Source: Natronospira sp.
GTDB taxonomy: Bacteria > Pseudomonadota > Gammaproteobacteria > Natronospirales > Natronospiraceae
DNA length: 64,000 nt
Assembly (NCBI GenBank): GCA_003558125.1
Contig: PWMQ01000076.1
Location: forward strand, 21,619-85,618
Reading direction: 5' to 3'
The translations under genes were made by a program, and so were the position numbers. Below, in pieces: positions 52,773 through 61,925 of the stretch. Each line of letters starts with the position of its first letter. Position 1 is the first letter of the stretch. Under the pieces are notes generated by a model. It did not search any database. It was not told the DNA's origin and saw only the letters and a list, made by a program, of their open reading frames with translations.

Positions 52773-53450
52773 TTACTGCTCGGCACCACTCAAGCGGGCG
52801 TTGAGCTGGTGCAGGCGCTCGGGTGTTCCCACATCCAGCCAGGGGCCGGCATGGTGGATGCCGGCCAGTCGTTGTTGCTCGGCAGCCTCGCGCAGGCGGG
52901 GGGCCAGGGGCCAGGCGCCTGCGGGGCTGTCTCGGAACAGCTCTGGGTGGTAAAGCCCGATGCCGCTGAAGGTGTAGCGCGGACCGCCCTGGTTTCGGAC
53001 CCGCCCCTGCTGGAGTGCGAAATCGCCGTCGGCATTGTGGTCGGGATTATCCACCAGCAGCAGACAGGCCAGGTCATCATCGGCAAGACGGAGGCGGTCA
53101 AAATCCGCCTCACACCAGACATCCCCGTTGACCACCAGAAAGGGCTGCTGCCCCAGCAGCGGCAGGGCATGGTGGATGCCGCCGCCGGTCTCCAGTGCCG
53201 GCCAGCCTTCCTCGGAATAACGCAAGGCCACGCCCAACTCGCTGCCATCACCCAGTGCCTGGCGAATCTGCTCGCCTTTCCAGCCCAGATTGATCACGAT
53301 GTCTCGCCAGCCAGCCGCTGCCAGGCGGCGGATCTGGTGCTCGATCAAGGGGCGGCCGGCCACCTTCAGCAAGGGCTTGGGGGTCTGATCGGTGAGTGGC
53401 CGCATGCGCTCGCCACGACCCGCGGCCAGAATCATCGCCCGCCTGCTCAT
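52773..53450 (-). CDS. murU: N-acetylmuramate alpha-1-phosphate uridylyltransferase
   Basis: A 225-residue nucleotidyltransferase. MILAAGRGERMRPLTDQTPKPLLKV is the nucleotide and metal loop; ETGGGIHHALPLLG, LVVNGDVWC (catalytic Asp) and GIHHAGPWLDVGTPERL are typical of MurU. It turns MurNAc-1-P into UDP-MurNAc, bypassing de novo synthesis and so giving fosfomycin tolerance in Pseudomonas. It overlaps amgK by four bases; the pair divergent from lptD is also the Pseudomonas arrangement. Other nucleotidyltransferase roles are less likely given amgK. Stop codon TAA. Confidence 0.92.
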   Translation of the reverse strand: MSRRAMILAAGRGERMRPLTDQTPKPLLKVAGRPLIEHQIRRLAAAGWRDIVINLGWKGEQIRQALGDGSELGVALRYSEEGWPALETGGGIHHALPLLGQQPFLVVNGDVWCEADFDRLRLADDDLACLLLVDNPDHNADGDFALQQGRVRNQGGPRYTFSGIGLYHPELFRDSPAGAWPLAPRLREAAEQQRLAGIHHAGPWLDVGTPERLHQLNARLSGAEQ

Positions 53451-54460
53451 CCGGCCGCCTCCGCACTGGCCGGGGGCCGCCAGGGGCTGATCAACTCCAC
53501 CAGGGGGCGCAACTCGCGATCGAACAGGGCGGCTCGTTCCAGATAGTCGAAAAAGCGGGGCACATCGCTCAGATAATGCGGCTTGCCATCGCGGTGCGCG
53601 ATGCGGGCGAATATCCCGATCACCTTGAGGTGGCGCTGCACCCCCATCCAGCAGGCATCCCGGAGAAACTCGTCCAGCGCCTCGGGAACGGGTATCCCGG
53701 CTGCCCTGGCAAGCTCGTGGTAGCGGCCGAGCCCGGCAGTAACGGTGGATTCGGGGAAGCTGTGGAAGGCATCCATGTACAGACAGACCGGGTCGTAACT
53801 CACCGGCCCAAGCACGGCATCCTGAAAATCAATGACTCCGGGCTCCATTCCGGGCTCTGCCCCGCCAACCATCAGATTCCGGGGCATGAAATCCCGATGG
53901 ACAAAAACCCGGGGCTGAGCCAGGGCTCGCTCACAGAGGCGATCAAACCAGTCGGCGAGTGCCTTCTCCTCCCGCGCCGACAGACTCAGGCCCCGCTCCC
54001 GGGCCAGATACCAGTCGGGGAACAGGGACAACTCCCGCTGCAGCAGAGCTTGATCATAGACCGGCAGCCCGCTGGGATCGGTTGCCGCCTGCATCCGCAC
54101 CAGGACAGGCAGGGCGGACTCCACCATCGCCGCCGGGTCTTCGTGGGCAAATGCCTCCAGGAAGGTCTGGCGCCCCAGATCCGTCAACAGCAGGAAACCC
54201 TGACGCAGATCCTGCCTGAGCACCTCCGGCACCCGCAGGCCGGCAGCGGCCAGACGGCCCGCCACGTCGATGAAGGGGCCCAGCCGCTCCTGTTCGGGCG
54301 GTGCATCCATGGCGATCAGGGTTTGCGGCCCAAGGCCGCTGACCCGGAAATAGCGCCGAAAGGAAGCATCCGCCGACGCCGGCCGCAATTCGATCTCCGC
54401 ATCGGGAAAACCTGCCTGCAGCCAGTGTCGCAGCGCGACAAGGCGCGAATCTTCACTCAT
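53447..54460 (-). CDS. amgK: N-acetylmuramate/N-acetylglucosamine anomeric kinase AmgK
   Basis: A 337-residue aminoglycoside-phosphotransferase-like kinase. Features: ASADASFRRYFRVSG at the N-terminus, FLLLTDLGRQTFLEA, the catalytic loop VFVHRDFMPRNLMV (Asp and Asn about 195-200) and VIDFQDAVLGPVSYDPVCL (metal Asp). It phosphorylates MurNAc at C1 to feed MurU. Gene order amgK-murU with ATGA overlap. Divergent from lptD; the 200 bases between contain no recognised promoter. Confidence 0.92.
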   Translation of the reverse strand: MSEDSRLVALRHWLQAGFPDAEIELRPASADASFRRYFRVSGLGPQTLIAMDAPPEQERLGPFIDVAGRLAAAGLRVPEVLRQDLRQGFLLLTDLGRQTFLEAFAHEDPAAMVESALPVLVRMQAATDPSGLPVYDQALLQRELSLFPDWYLARERGLSLSAREEKALADWFDRLCERALAQPRVFVHRDFMPRNLMVGGAEPGMEPGVIDFQDAVLGPVSYDPVCLYMDAFHSFPESTVTAGLGRYHELARAAGIPVPEALDEFLRDACWMGVQRHLKVIGIFARIAHRDGKPHYLSDVPRFFDYLERAALFDRELRPLVELISPWRPPASAEAAG

Positions 54461-54661
54461 TCACTTGCTCCAGCAGCGATAATCGAGCTTTAACCGTATG
54501 CGAATCATCCCGGTCCCGACCAGCGCTGGCAAGCTGCCGCCTGCCAGCGGGGCCCGGGCTTGCGGTCCTGCGTCGGCTGTGCGAGTTTACCGCGCGCGCC
54601 GATCCCGCCATCATACAAACCCCGCCGGCACGGCCCGGCATTGGCCAGGAACAGGACACGC

Positions 54662-56947
54662 GTGGTTTCCAAGCAGGCACAACAGGGATTTCGTCGGGCC
54701 GGACTGGCAGTGCTGCTTCTGGGCGGCTGCCTGTGGCATGACCTGGCAACGGCCCAGATCGAGGCCGAAGAGCCCGAGCCCTGGCGGCTGTGCCCCACCT
54801 GGCCACCGGAACGGCCGCCGGAAACCGTTGGACCGGCACCGGATCACGGCACCCCGGTGACGGTTGACGCGGATTCGAGCGAGGGGATTGGCGAACAGTA
54901 TTTCCGCTATCAGGGCGATGTCATCATGCGCCAGGGTACGCGCCAGTTGCGGGCCGAGGAGATTCTCTACGATATACAGGCCAATGCAGCAGAGATGCGG
55001 GGCGAGGTGGATTTCATCCAGAACGATCTGGCCCTGAGCGGAGAACAGGCCCGTTTCGATCTGGACAGTGACAGTGGCGAGTTCCAGCAGGGCGGCTTCC
55101 GACTGCTGGATCGACATGCCCGGGGTGATGCCAGCCGCCTGCGGCGCACCGCGGACAACCGCACCCTCATGGATGACCTCATGTTCACCACCTGCGCGCC
55201 GGGTAACCGTGACTGGGAGCTGCACGCCCGGGAGATGGAACTGGACCACGAGGCGGGGCGCGGCACGGCCCGCCACATGCGTCTGGACTTCAAGCGAGTT
55301 CCCATCTTCTACAGCCCCTGGGTAAGCTTTCCCATCGACGAGAGCCGCAAGAGCGGCTTTCTGTTCCCGGATTTCGGCCGCTCAAGCCGTCACGGCACCG
55401 AGGTCGTGCTGCCCTGGTACTGGAATATTCGCCCCAACCTGGACATGACCCTCACCCCCCACCACCGCAGCGAGCGGGGCACCCAGCTCAGGACCGAAAC
55501 CCGCTATCTGACCGCGACAACCCGCGGCACCCTGGACGTGGAGTACCATCCTGACGACAAGCTGTTCGGCGATGATCGCTATTACTACCGCTACCGCCAA
55601 CGCACGGACCTGCCCGCCAACTGGCGGATCAATGCCAATGTGCAACGGGCCTCCGACCCGGATTACTTCCTTGATCTCGGCTCCGGACCGGGCGGACGAA
55701 CCCGAACCCATTTGCCGCAATCGCTGACCATCAGCCAGCGCACGCCCTGGTATCGCTTTCAGAGCCGCTTCCGGATATTCCAGACCATCGACGATGCCAT
55801 TGAGGACAGCCGCCTGCCCTATCGGGAAATGCCGGATATGCGCCTGGACTCGGACCTGCCCATCGGGCGGAGCCCCTTCCACGCCGAACTCCATCATCGC
55901 TTCACTCGCCTGGAGCGAGCCGATTCCATCGAGGCCGATCGCCTCCATCTGCACCCACGGGTCACCGGGCGCTTCGGGACCCCTGGCTGGTTCCTGCAAC
56001 CGGCACTGGGCGGCCAGTACACCCGACATGAGCTGTCGAACGCCGCCATCAACGATGATGGCGACGGCCTGGTTTTCAGCCCCGGAGAGGATCTCAGCTT
56101 CAGCCGCAGCACGCCGATTTTCAGCCTGGATTCGGGCCTGATTCTGGAACGCCCTTTCGCCGGCACCGCCAATCTGCGCCAGACGCTGGAGCCACGACTG
56201 TTCTACCTCTATGTGCCCGCGGACGAGGAGCAGAATCTGCTGCCCCGCTTCGACACCCGGGAGATCGACTTCACCTTCGCCAGCCTGTTCATGGAAGACC
56301 GCTTCGTGGGCCCGGACCGTCTCGGCGACGCCAACCGGGTGGGCATGGCCCTGACCTCCCGCATCCTGGACCGGGACAGTGGCCGCAGCCTGCTGAGTGG
56401 CAGCCTGGGCCAGATTCACCACTTCGATGACCGGGAAGTGAGACTCAGGGGCGGCGAGACGGCAACCGAGGCCCGCTCGGAACTGGTTGCCGAGGTCCAG
56501 GCGGCACCGACGGACAGTTTCAGCGCCCGAACCACCCTGTTGTGGGACCCGGATGATCGACAAACCAGTCGCAGCGCGATACAGTTCCAATATCGGCCGG
56601 AACCCCGAAAAGTCATCAATATCGGCTACCGCAACCGGCGGAACCGACTCGATCAGGCCGATGTCTCATTTGCTTGGCCCATTACGGAGCGCATCCGTGT
56701 TTTCGGGCGCTGGAATCATTCACTCGAGGACGACGAAACCCTGGACCGTTTCGCCGGTCTTGAGTATGAGAGCTGTTGCTGGGCCCTTCGCTTCACCAGC
56801 CGTCGCTACATCTACAACCGGGACGGCGATTTGGACCGCAACTTCATGATCCAGCTTGAGCTCAAGGGCCTGGGTGGCGTGGGTAATCCCGTGAGGGAAT
56901 TCCTGGGCGAAGGCATCATGGGCTACGGCTATCGCGAATTCGACTGA
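54662..56947 (+). CDS. lptD: LPS-assembly protein LptD
   Basis: A 761-residue outer-membrane protein inserting LPS at the surface with LptE. I choose GTG at 54662, which follows AGGA at 5 bases and starts a signal peptide (VVSKQAQQGFRRAGLAVLLLGG); an ATG 102 bases upstream adds basic non-signal sequence. The periplasmic jellyroll (about 60-210) has YFRYQGDVIMRQGTRQLRAEEILYD; the 26-strand barrel follows. All four disulfide cysteines are present: WRLCP, FTTCAPG and ESCCW. SurA, encoded next, helps fold it. A Cys that imitates a lipobox (LLGGC) sits in the signal core. Confidence 0.95.
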   Translation: MVSKQAQQGFRRAGLAVLLLGGCLWHDLATAQIEAEEPEPWRLCPTWPPERPPETVGPAPDHGTPVTVDADSSEGIGEQYFRYQGDVIMRQGTRQLRAEEILYDIQANAAEMRGEVDFIQNDLALSGEQARFDLDSDSGEFQQGGFRLLDRHARGDASRLRRTADNRTLMDDLMFTTCAPGNRDWELHAREMELDHEAGRGTARHMRLDFKRVPIFYSPWVSFPIDESRKSGFLFPDFGRSSRHGTEVVLPWYWNIRPNLDMTLTPHHRSERGTQLRTETRYLTATTRGTLDVEYHPDDKLFGDDRYYYRYRQRTDLPANWRINANVQRASDPDYFLDLGSGPGGRTRTHLPQSLTISQRTPWYRFQSRFRIFQTIDDAIEDSRLPYREMPDMRLDSDLPIGRSPFHAELHHRFTRLERADSIEADRLHLHPRVTGRFGTPGWFLQPALGGQYTRHELSNAAINDDGDGLVFSPGEDLSFSRSTPIFSLDSGLILERPFAGTANLRQTLEPRLFYLYVPADEEQNLLPRFDTREIDFTFASLFMEDRFVGPDRLGDANRVGMALTSRILDRDSGRSLLSGSLGQIHHFDDREVRLRGGETATEARSELVAEVQAAPTDSFSARTTLLWDPDDRQTSRSAIQFQYRPEPRKVINIGYRNRRNRLDQADVSFAWPITERIRVFGRWNHSLEDDETLDRFAGLEYESCCWALRFTSRRYIYNRDGDLDRNFMIQLELKGLGGVGNPVREFLGEGIMGYGYREFD

Positions 56948-56963
56948 ACATGGCACTGTCACT

Positions 56964-58253
56964 ATGAGAAAGATCACCACCATCCTGCTTGGCCTTCTGC
57001 TGGCCTCCAGCATCAGCCTGGCCTCGGCCAACGAGCCCCTCGATCGCATCGTCGCCGTGGTCAACCACGAAATCATCCTGGACTCGGACCTGGAGGAAAG
57101 GATTGAGGCGCTTCGCATGCGCATGGACCCGGGTACCCAACTGCCGCCCCGGCGCGTCTTGCGTGAACAGGTGCTGGAACAACTGATCAACGAGCGGGTA
57201 CAGCTTCAGCGCGCCGACATGGCCGGCCTGCGGGTCAGTGACGACGAGGTCAACCAGGCCCTGGCCCGTTTCGCCCAGCAGCAGGGAACGACCCTGGCCG
57301 AATTGCCCCAACTGATGGAAGGGCAAGGCATGAGTTACGCCTCCATGCGTGAACAGATGCGCCAGGAGCTGCTGCAACAACGTGTCCAGGAGCAGATGCT
57401 GTACCGGGAAGTTACCGTTTCCGAACGGGAAATCCAGGAGTTCCTGGCGGAAGCCGAAGCCCGCGGTGACCTGGACGCGGAATACCGGGTGTCACACATC
57501 ATGATTGGCATGGACGGCTCCAGCGATGACCCGGACGTGGTCCGCGAGGCTCGGGAACGCGCCGAGAACATCTACGAGCAATTGCAGGAAGGGGCCGACT
57601 TCGCCGAACTGGCCATTGCCCATTCCGAAAGTCGCACTGCCCTCGATGGTGGCGATCTGGGCTGGCGCCCGGGCCCGGAGCTCCCCACTGCCTTTGCCGA
57701 ACGGGTGGTGGACATGGGCGCCGGTGATGTCACCCGGCCCTTCCGCACCTCCAGCGGTTTCCACATCCTCAAGCTCAACGAGGCCCGTCGCGGTGATCCG
57801 GTGATTGTCCAGGAGCATCACAGCCGGCATATTCTGTTGCAGCCTTCCGAGATCCTGCTGCCGGAGCAGGCCCATCTCAAACTGGTGGAGCTGCGCCGTC
57901 GTGTTGTCGAGGAAGGTGAAAGCTTCGCAGATCTGGCCCGTGAATATTCCCAGGACCCGGGCTCCGCGTCCCTGGGCGGCGATCTGGACTGGCAGACCTT
58001 CGGTCAGTTTGTCCCCGAATTCGAGGAAGTGATCGAGGAGCTGGAGCCGGGGGAAGTGAGCCAGCCCTTTGAGAGCCGCTTCGGCCATCACCTGGTGCAG
58101 CTGATCGAACTTCGGGAGCGGGACCGGACCCTGGACGTGCGGCGCAACCAGGCACAACAATTCATTCGTGCCCGCAAGGCCGAGGAACGGATGGACGCCT
58201 GGCTTCAGAACCTGCGTGACGAGTCCTACCTCGAAATCCGCCTCGGGAGCTGA
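56964..58253 (+). CDS. surA: periplasmic chaperone and peptidyl-prolyl isomerase SurA
   Basis: A 429-residue exported protein; E. coli has 428. Signal peptide MRKITTILLGLLLASSISLASA. N-terminal chaperone domain (DRIVAVVNHEIILDSDLEERI), parvulin domain 1 (about 170-270; YRVSHIMIGMDG) and parvulin 2 (about 280-390; SRHILLQPSEILL, DLAREYSQDPGSASLGGDLDW), then the closing C-terminal helix. It escorts barrel proteins such as LptD. It follows lptD by 16 bases and precedes pdxA by one base. Confidence 0.97.
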   Translation: MRKITTILLGLLLASSISLASANEPLDRIVAVVNHEIILDSDLEERIEALRMRMDPGTQLPPRRVLREQVLEQLINERVQLQRADMAGLRVSDDEVNQALARFAQQQGTTLAELPQLMEGQGMSYASMREQMRQELLQQRVQEQMLYREVTVSEREIQEFLAEAEARGDLDAEYRVSHIMIGMDGSSDDPDVVREARERAENIYEQLQEGADFAELAIAHSESRTALDGGDLGWRPGPELPTAFAERVVDMGAGDVTRPFRTSSGFHILKLNEARRGDPVIVQEHHSRHILLQPSEILLPEQAHLKLVELRRRVVEEGESFADLAREYSQDPGSASLGGDLDWQTFGQFVPEFEEVIEELEPGEVSQPFESRFGHHLVQLIELRERDRTLDVRRNQAQQFIRARKAEERMDAWLQNLRDESYLEIRLGS

Positions 58254-58254
58254 G

Positions 58255-59235
58255 ATGTCCATGCGGCCGCTGGCCCTGAGTGCCGGCGAGCCGGCCGGCA
58301 TCGGCCCCGATCTCTGCCTTGAGCTGGCGCGAGAATCCCGTGAATACCCCCTGGTCGTCCTCGGCGACCCGGGGGTGCTCGCGGCCCGCGCCGAGCAGCT
58401 TGGCTATAGGATTGACTGCCAGACCTGGCACGGTGGCGAAGTCTTGCGCACGGCGGGGCGTCTCAGTATCCAGCCGGTACCGGTACGCACGCCGGTCAGG
58501 GCCGGGCATCTCGATACCAGCAACGCCGCTCATGTCATCGATCTGCTCACCCAGGCGGTGGACGGCTGCCTGGCCGGTCACTTCTCGGCTCTGGTCACCG
58601 CCCCGGTTCACAAGGGCGTGATCAATGACGCTGGCATTCCCTTCTCCGGCCATACCGAGTTCCTCGCCGAGCGCACTGGCGGCAAGCAGCCGGTGATGAT
58701 GCTGGCCTGTCCGGGTCTGCGGGTTGCCCTGGCCACCACCCACCTGCCCCTGCGGGAAGTGGCCGATACCATCAGCAGCGAGCGCCTGGAAACCATCATC
58801 CGGATCCTGGATCAGGATCTGCGCCAGAAATTCGGCCTCTCGGCAGCCAGGATCCTGGTACTCGGGCTCAATCCCCACGCCGGTGAAGGCGGGCATCTGG
58901 GCCGGGAGGAGTTGGATATCATCGAACCCTTGCTGTCGCGATTACGGTCGGAGGGATTCTCCCTCGACGGCCCCCTGCCCGCGGACACGGCCTTCACCCC
59001 CCGTCATCTGGACCAGGCCGACGCAGTACTGGCCATGTATCACGACCAGGGTCTGCCCGTGCTCAAGTACGCCGGCTTCGGCAATGCGGTCAACATCACC
59101 CTGGGTCTGCCCATCATCCGCACCTCGGTGGATCATGGCACTGCACTGGACCTGGCGGGTAGCGGCAAGGCCGAAGCGGGCAGTCTGAGGGCCGCGGTGG
59201 AAAGCGCGCTGGAAATGGTGGAGGCCAAGGCATGA
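58255..59235 (+). CDS. pdxA: 4-hydroxythreonine-4-phosphate dehydrogenase
   Basis: A 326-residue NAD-dependent enzyme of pyridoxal phosphate synthesis. The ATG at 58255 follows GGGAG at 5 bases; an ATG at 58261 is too far from it. Conserved: LALSAGEPAGIGPDL, TAPVHKGVINDAGIPFSGHTEFLA, the metal His and Asp in LNPHAGEGGHLGREE, DTAFTPRHLDQADAVLAMYHDQGLPVLK and RTSVDHGTALDLAG. Standard order surA-pdxA-rsmA. Overlaps rsmA by 4 bases (ATGA). Confidence 0.97.
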   Translation: MSMRPLALSAGEPAGIGPDLCLELARESREYPLVVLGDPGVLAARAEQLGYRIDCQTWHGGEVLRTAGRLSIQPVPVRTPVRAGHLDTSNAAHVIDLLTQAVDGCLAGHFSALVTAPVHKGVINDAGIPFSGHTEFLAERTGGKQPVMMLACPGLRVALATTHLPLREVADTISSERLETIIRILDQDLRQKFGLSAARILVLGLNPHAGEGGHLGREELDIIEPLLSRLRSEGFSLDGPLPADTAFTPRHLDQADAVLAMYHDQGLPVLKYAGFGNAVNITLGLPIIRTSVDHGTALDLAGSGKAEAGSLRAAVESALEMVEAKA

Positions 59236-60020
59236 ATCAGCACCGCGCGCGCAAGCGCTTCGGGCAACATTTTCTGCACGATCCCCGCATCATTGCCCGG
59301 ATCATCGCTGCCATCGATCCCCGGGCCGACGACCGCCTACTGGAAATCGGCCCAGGCCTTGGGGCGATCACCGCGCCCCTGATGGAGCGGCACGGGCAAA
59401 TGGACGTGGTGGAAATCGACCGGGATGTCATCCCCCTGCTGCAGGAACGCTGCGCCGGACTGGGCGAGCTGCGGATACACAATGTGGATGCCCTGCGCTT
59501 CAGTCTTGATCAACTGGGACAAGGCCCCTGGCGGGTAGTGGGCAACCTGCCCTACAACATCTCCACGCCGCTGATGTTCCATCTCTTCGAGCAGATTGAT
59601 GCCATCACCGACATGCATTTCATGCTCCAGAAGGAAGTGGTGGATCGCCTGGCGGCCGGCCCCGGCAGCCCTGCCTATGGCCGTCTGGGCATCATGACGG
59701 CGCTGCACTGCCATGCCGAACATCTCTTTGATGTCCCCCCGGGTGCCTTCAATCCGCGCCCCAGGGTGGAATCCAGCATTGTCCGCTTGCGCCCGAGAAG
59801 CGAGCCCCTGTGCTTGCCGGAGGACCGAGAAACACTGGCCGGACTGGTCCGCCAGGCCTTCTCCAAACGCCGCAAGACCCTTCGCAATGCCCTCAAGGGA
59901 CTGGCTGACGGCGATGCCATGGAAGCCGCCGACATCGATCCCGGCTGTCGTCCCGAAAACCTGACGCCGGAGGACTTTGCCCGCCTGGCGAGCCGCATTC
60001 GTGCCACCCAGGGGCAATAA
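59232..60020 (+). CDS. rsmA: 16S rRNA dimethyladenosine transferase RsmA (KsgA)
   Basis: A 262-residue SAM enzyme that dimethylates A1518 and A1519 of 16S rRNA. Motifs: RARKRFGQHFLHD, LEIGPGLGAITAPLM (SAM site), VVEIDRDVIP, the catalytic VVGNLPYNISTPLMFHL and QKEVVDRLAA. The C-terminal helical domain binds rRNA. Loss gives kasugamycin resistance. Stop codon TAA, then a uspA gene rather than apaG directly. Confidence 0.97.
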   Translation: MNQHRARKRFGQHFLHDPRIIARIIAAIDPRADDRLLEIGPGLGAITAPLMERHGQMDVVEIDRDVIPLLQERCAGLGELRIHNVDALRFSLDQLGQGPWRVVGNLPYNISTPLMFHLFEQIDAITDMHFMLQKEVVDRLAAGPGSPAYGRLGIMTALHCHAEHLFDVPPGAFNPRPRVESSIVRLRPRSEPLCLPEDRETLAGLVRQAFSKRRKTLRNALKGLADGDAMEAADIDPGCRPENLTPEDFARLASRIRATQGQ

Positions 60021-60022
60021 CC

Positions 60023-60028
60023 TATACT
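60023..60028 (+). promoter_or_regulatory. probable -10 of the uspA-like gene
   Basis: TATACT just after the rsmA stop and 29 bases before the uspA-like ATG. No good -35 at 16-18 bases. It would give the gene its own transcript of about 25 bases leader with GAGGGGG as ribosome binding site. Confidence 0.4.
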
Positions 60029-60056
60029 GGGCTCAGTCGTCGCGTGAGGGGGAAGC

Positions 60057-60497
60057 ATGAGCGTCTATAAGCATATCCTGGTCGCCACTGATCTCGCCGA
60101 GGAAAGCGCACAGGTGCTGGAGCGGGCAAAAACCGTGGCCCGGGCCACGGACGGCCGCATCTCCCTGCTGCATGTGGTGGAATACGTCCCCGTGGACCCG
60201 GCCGGCGAGGCCCTGCTCCCGCCGCCGGTGGACATGGAAGAAGAGCTGATCGACAGTGCCCGCGAACGCCTGCAGAAGCTGGTGGACTCATTGGACCTGA
60301 AGGTGGACAAGTGTCTGGTGAAAGTGGGCCAGACCAAGGCGGAGATCAAGCGGATCGCCGGCGACATCGGTGCTGATCTGATCGTGCTGGGCAGTCGTGA
60401 GCGTCACGGCCTGGCCCTGCTGATGGGCGGCACGGAGCGCTCGGTCGTTCATAACGCCCCCTGTGACGTGCTGACCGTTCGCCTGCGGGACGATTGA
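60057..60497 (+). CDS. universal stress protein, UspA family
   Basis: A 146-residue cytoplasmic Usp-fold protein. MSVYKHILVATDLAEESAQVLERA at the start and the C-terminal ATP-like motif LIVLGSRERHGLALLMGGTERSVVHNAPCDVLTVR (G-2x-G-9x-G(S/T) pattern only in part: GSRERHG..GGTERSVV) place it nearer UspA than ATP-binding UspFG types. It is inserted between rsmA and apaG, which are usually adjacent. It is preceded by GAGGGGGAAGC. Confidence 0.9.
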   Translation: MSVYKHILVATDLAEESAQVLERAKTVARATDGRISLLHVVEYVPVDPAGEALLPPPVDMEEELIDSARERLQKLVDSLDLKVDKCLVKVGQTKAEIKRIAGDIGADLIVLGSRERHGLALLMGGTERSVVHNAPCDVLTVRLRDD

Positions 60498-60518
60498 GGC
60501 GGCGGGCACGGACACCCT

Positions 60519-60527
60519 GTTAGAATG
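60519..60527 (+). promoter_or_regulatory. probable apaG promoter, extended -10
   Basis: TG-T-TAGAAT (60519-60527), an extended -10, lies 66 bases before apaG in the space after the uspA-like gene. It would let apaG-apaH be transcribed apart from lptD-surA-pdxA-rsmA. No clear -35. Confidence 0.45.
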
Positions 60528-60592
60528 TCCCTGCAGATTGAGTTTACGCGGCACCGCCGCGCCGGTTCGCTCTTGAACGGACAAGGCACTTC

Positions 60593-60976
60593 ATGACCGA
60601 CAATCCCGAGCACAACATACAAATCCAGGTGGAGACCCGATACCTGGACGGCCAGTCCGATCCCGGTAAGGCCCGATTCGTCTTTTCATACACCATCACC
60701 CTTCAAAACGAGGGGTCCGTGGGTGCCCGTCTGCTGAAAAGACACTGGCTGATCACCGATGCCAACGGCAAGGTCCAGGAGGTTCGAGGTGACGGCGTCG
60801 TCGGGGAATACCCTTACCTTCAGCCGGGCGAGGCTTATCAGTACACCAGCGGCACCATCCTGGAAACACCGGTGGGGTCAATGCAAGGGGACTATCTCAT
60901 GGAGGCCGATGACGGCGACCAGTTTCGCGCCCCCATTGCCCCCTTTCGCCTGGCCGTCCCAGGCGTGGTGAACTGA
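60593..60976 (+). CDS. apaG: ApaG (DUF525) protein
   Basis: A 127-residue fibronectin III-like fold protein; E. coli has 125. QIQVETRYLDGQSDPGKARFVFSYTITLQNEGSVGARLLKRHWLITDANGKVQEVRGDGVVGEYPYLQPGEAYQYTSGT carries all family features (shown here in description only by its ends: QIQVETRYLD, YTIT, GEAYQYTSG). Its biochemical role is uncertain; it may bind divalent cations or diphosphate compounds and goes with apaH. 42 bases before apaH. Confidence 0.96.
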   Translation: MTDNPEHNIQIQVETRYLDGQSDPGKARFVFSYTITLQNEGSVGARLLKRHWLITDANGKVQEVRGDGVVGEYPYLQPGEAYQYTSGTILETPVGSMQGDYLMEADDGDQFRAPIAPFRLAVPGVVN

Positions 60977-61018
60977 TCTTCACGGCAGTTCCAATTCTCC
61001 CGATAATGGAAAACAGAC

Positions 61019-61870
61019 ATGGCCATTTTTGCCATCGGTGACATACAGGGTTGTTACGACGAGCTGAGACAACTCCTGGATCGGGTCAACTTTGACCCTG
61101 CCGAAGACGGGCTCTGGTTTGCGGGTGACATTGTCAATCGCGGCCCGGAGTCTCTGGAAGCCCTGCGCTTTGTCAGGAACATGGGCGACCAGGCCGTCAC
61201 CGTGCTGGGCAATCATGATATGCACCTGCTGGCCGTGGCCCAGCAGGCATCGCCGCGACTGAAAGCGAAGGACACCCTGGCCCAGATTCTCGACGCCCCC
61301 GATGCCGGGGACCTACTGGAATGGCTGCGTCACCGCCCCTTTTTACATACTGACCGGGAGCTGGGCTACAGCCTGGTTCATGCCGGCCTGCCCCCCCAGT
61401 GGGACATGACACAGGCCACGGCGGCTGCCCGCGAGCTGGAAGAAGTATTGCAGGGTCCCGACCATCAGGATTTCCTGGCCGTCATGTATGGGAATGAACC
61501 AGACCAGTGGGACGAGTCCCTGACGGGAGCGGATCGCTGGCGCTTCATGATCAACTGCTTTACCCGCATGCGATTCGTCACCGAAGACGGGCGCCTGGAT
61601 CTGAACACCAAGTGCGCCCCCGGCGAACAGGCACAGGGCCTGTATCCCTGGTATCAGGCTCCCGGCCGACGTAGCGCTGACGAACATATTCTTTTCGGCC
61701 ACTGGTCGACCGAGGGCCAGAGCGAGGGGGTGAACTTCAGCGACCACAATGTCTACGCTCTTGACACAGGCTGCGTCTGGGGCGGCACATTGACCGCCTT
61801 CCGCATGGACGAAGACGGCGGCTGGACCACCGTCGACTGCCAGGGGTGCATGGCGCCAGGCGAAGATTGA
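61019..61870 (+). CDS. apaH: bis(5'-nucleosyl)-tetraphosphatase (symmetrical)
   Basis: A 283-residue PPP-family metallophosphatase; E. coli has 280. It splits Ap4A to two ADP and removes Np4 caps from mRNA. Metal-site motifs: FAIGDIQGCYDEL, FAGDIVNRGPESL, VLGNHDMHLL and VHAGLPPQWD. LFGHWSTEGQ and ALDTGCVWGGTLTA close the site. GATAAT at 61002-61007, just upstream, might be a weak -10. Next gene is the SDR after 55 bases. Confidence 0.97.
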   Translation: MAIFAIGDIQGCYDELRQLLDRVNFDPAEDGLWFAGDIVNRGPESLEALRFVRNMGDQAVTVLGNHDMHLLAVAQQASPRLKAKDTLAQILDAPDAGDLLEWLRHRPFLHTDRELGYSLVHAGLPPQWDMTQATAAARELEEVLQGPDHQDFLAVMYGNEPDQWDESLTGADRWRFMINCFTRMRFVTEDGRLDLNTKCAPGEQAQGLYPWYQAPGRRSADEHILFGHWSTEGQSEGVNFSDHNVYALDTGCVWGGTLTAFRMDEDGGWTTVDCQGCMAPGED

Positions 61871-61925
61871 TGGCTGTTCTCCGTGGTGAACTCACTCCTC
61901 TGATGAATGACAAGGGAGCCGAACG

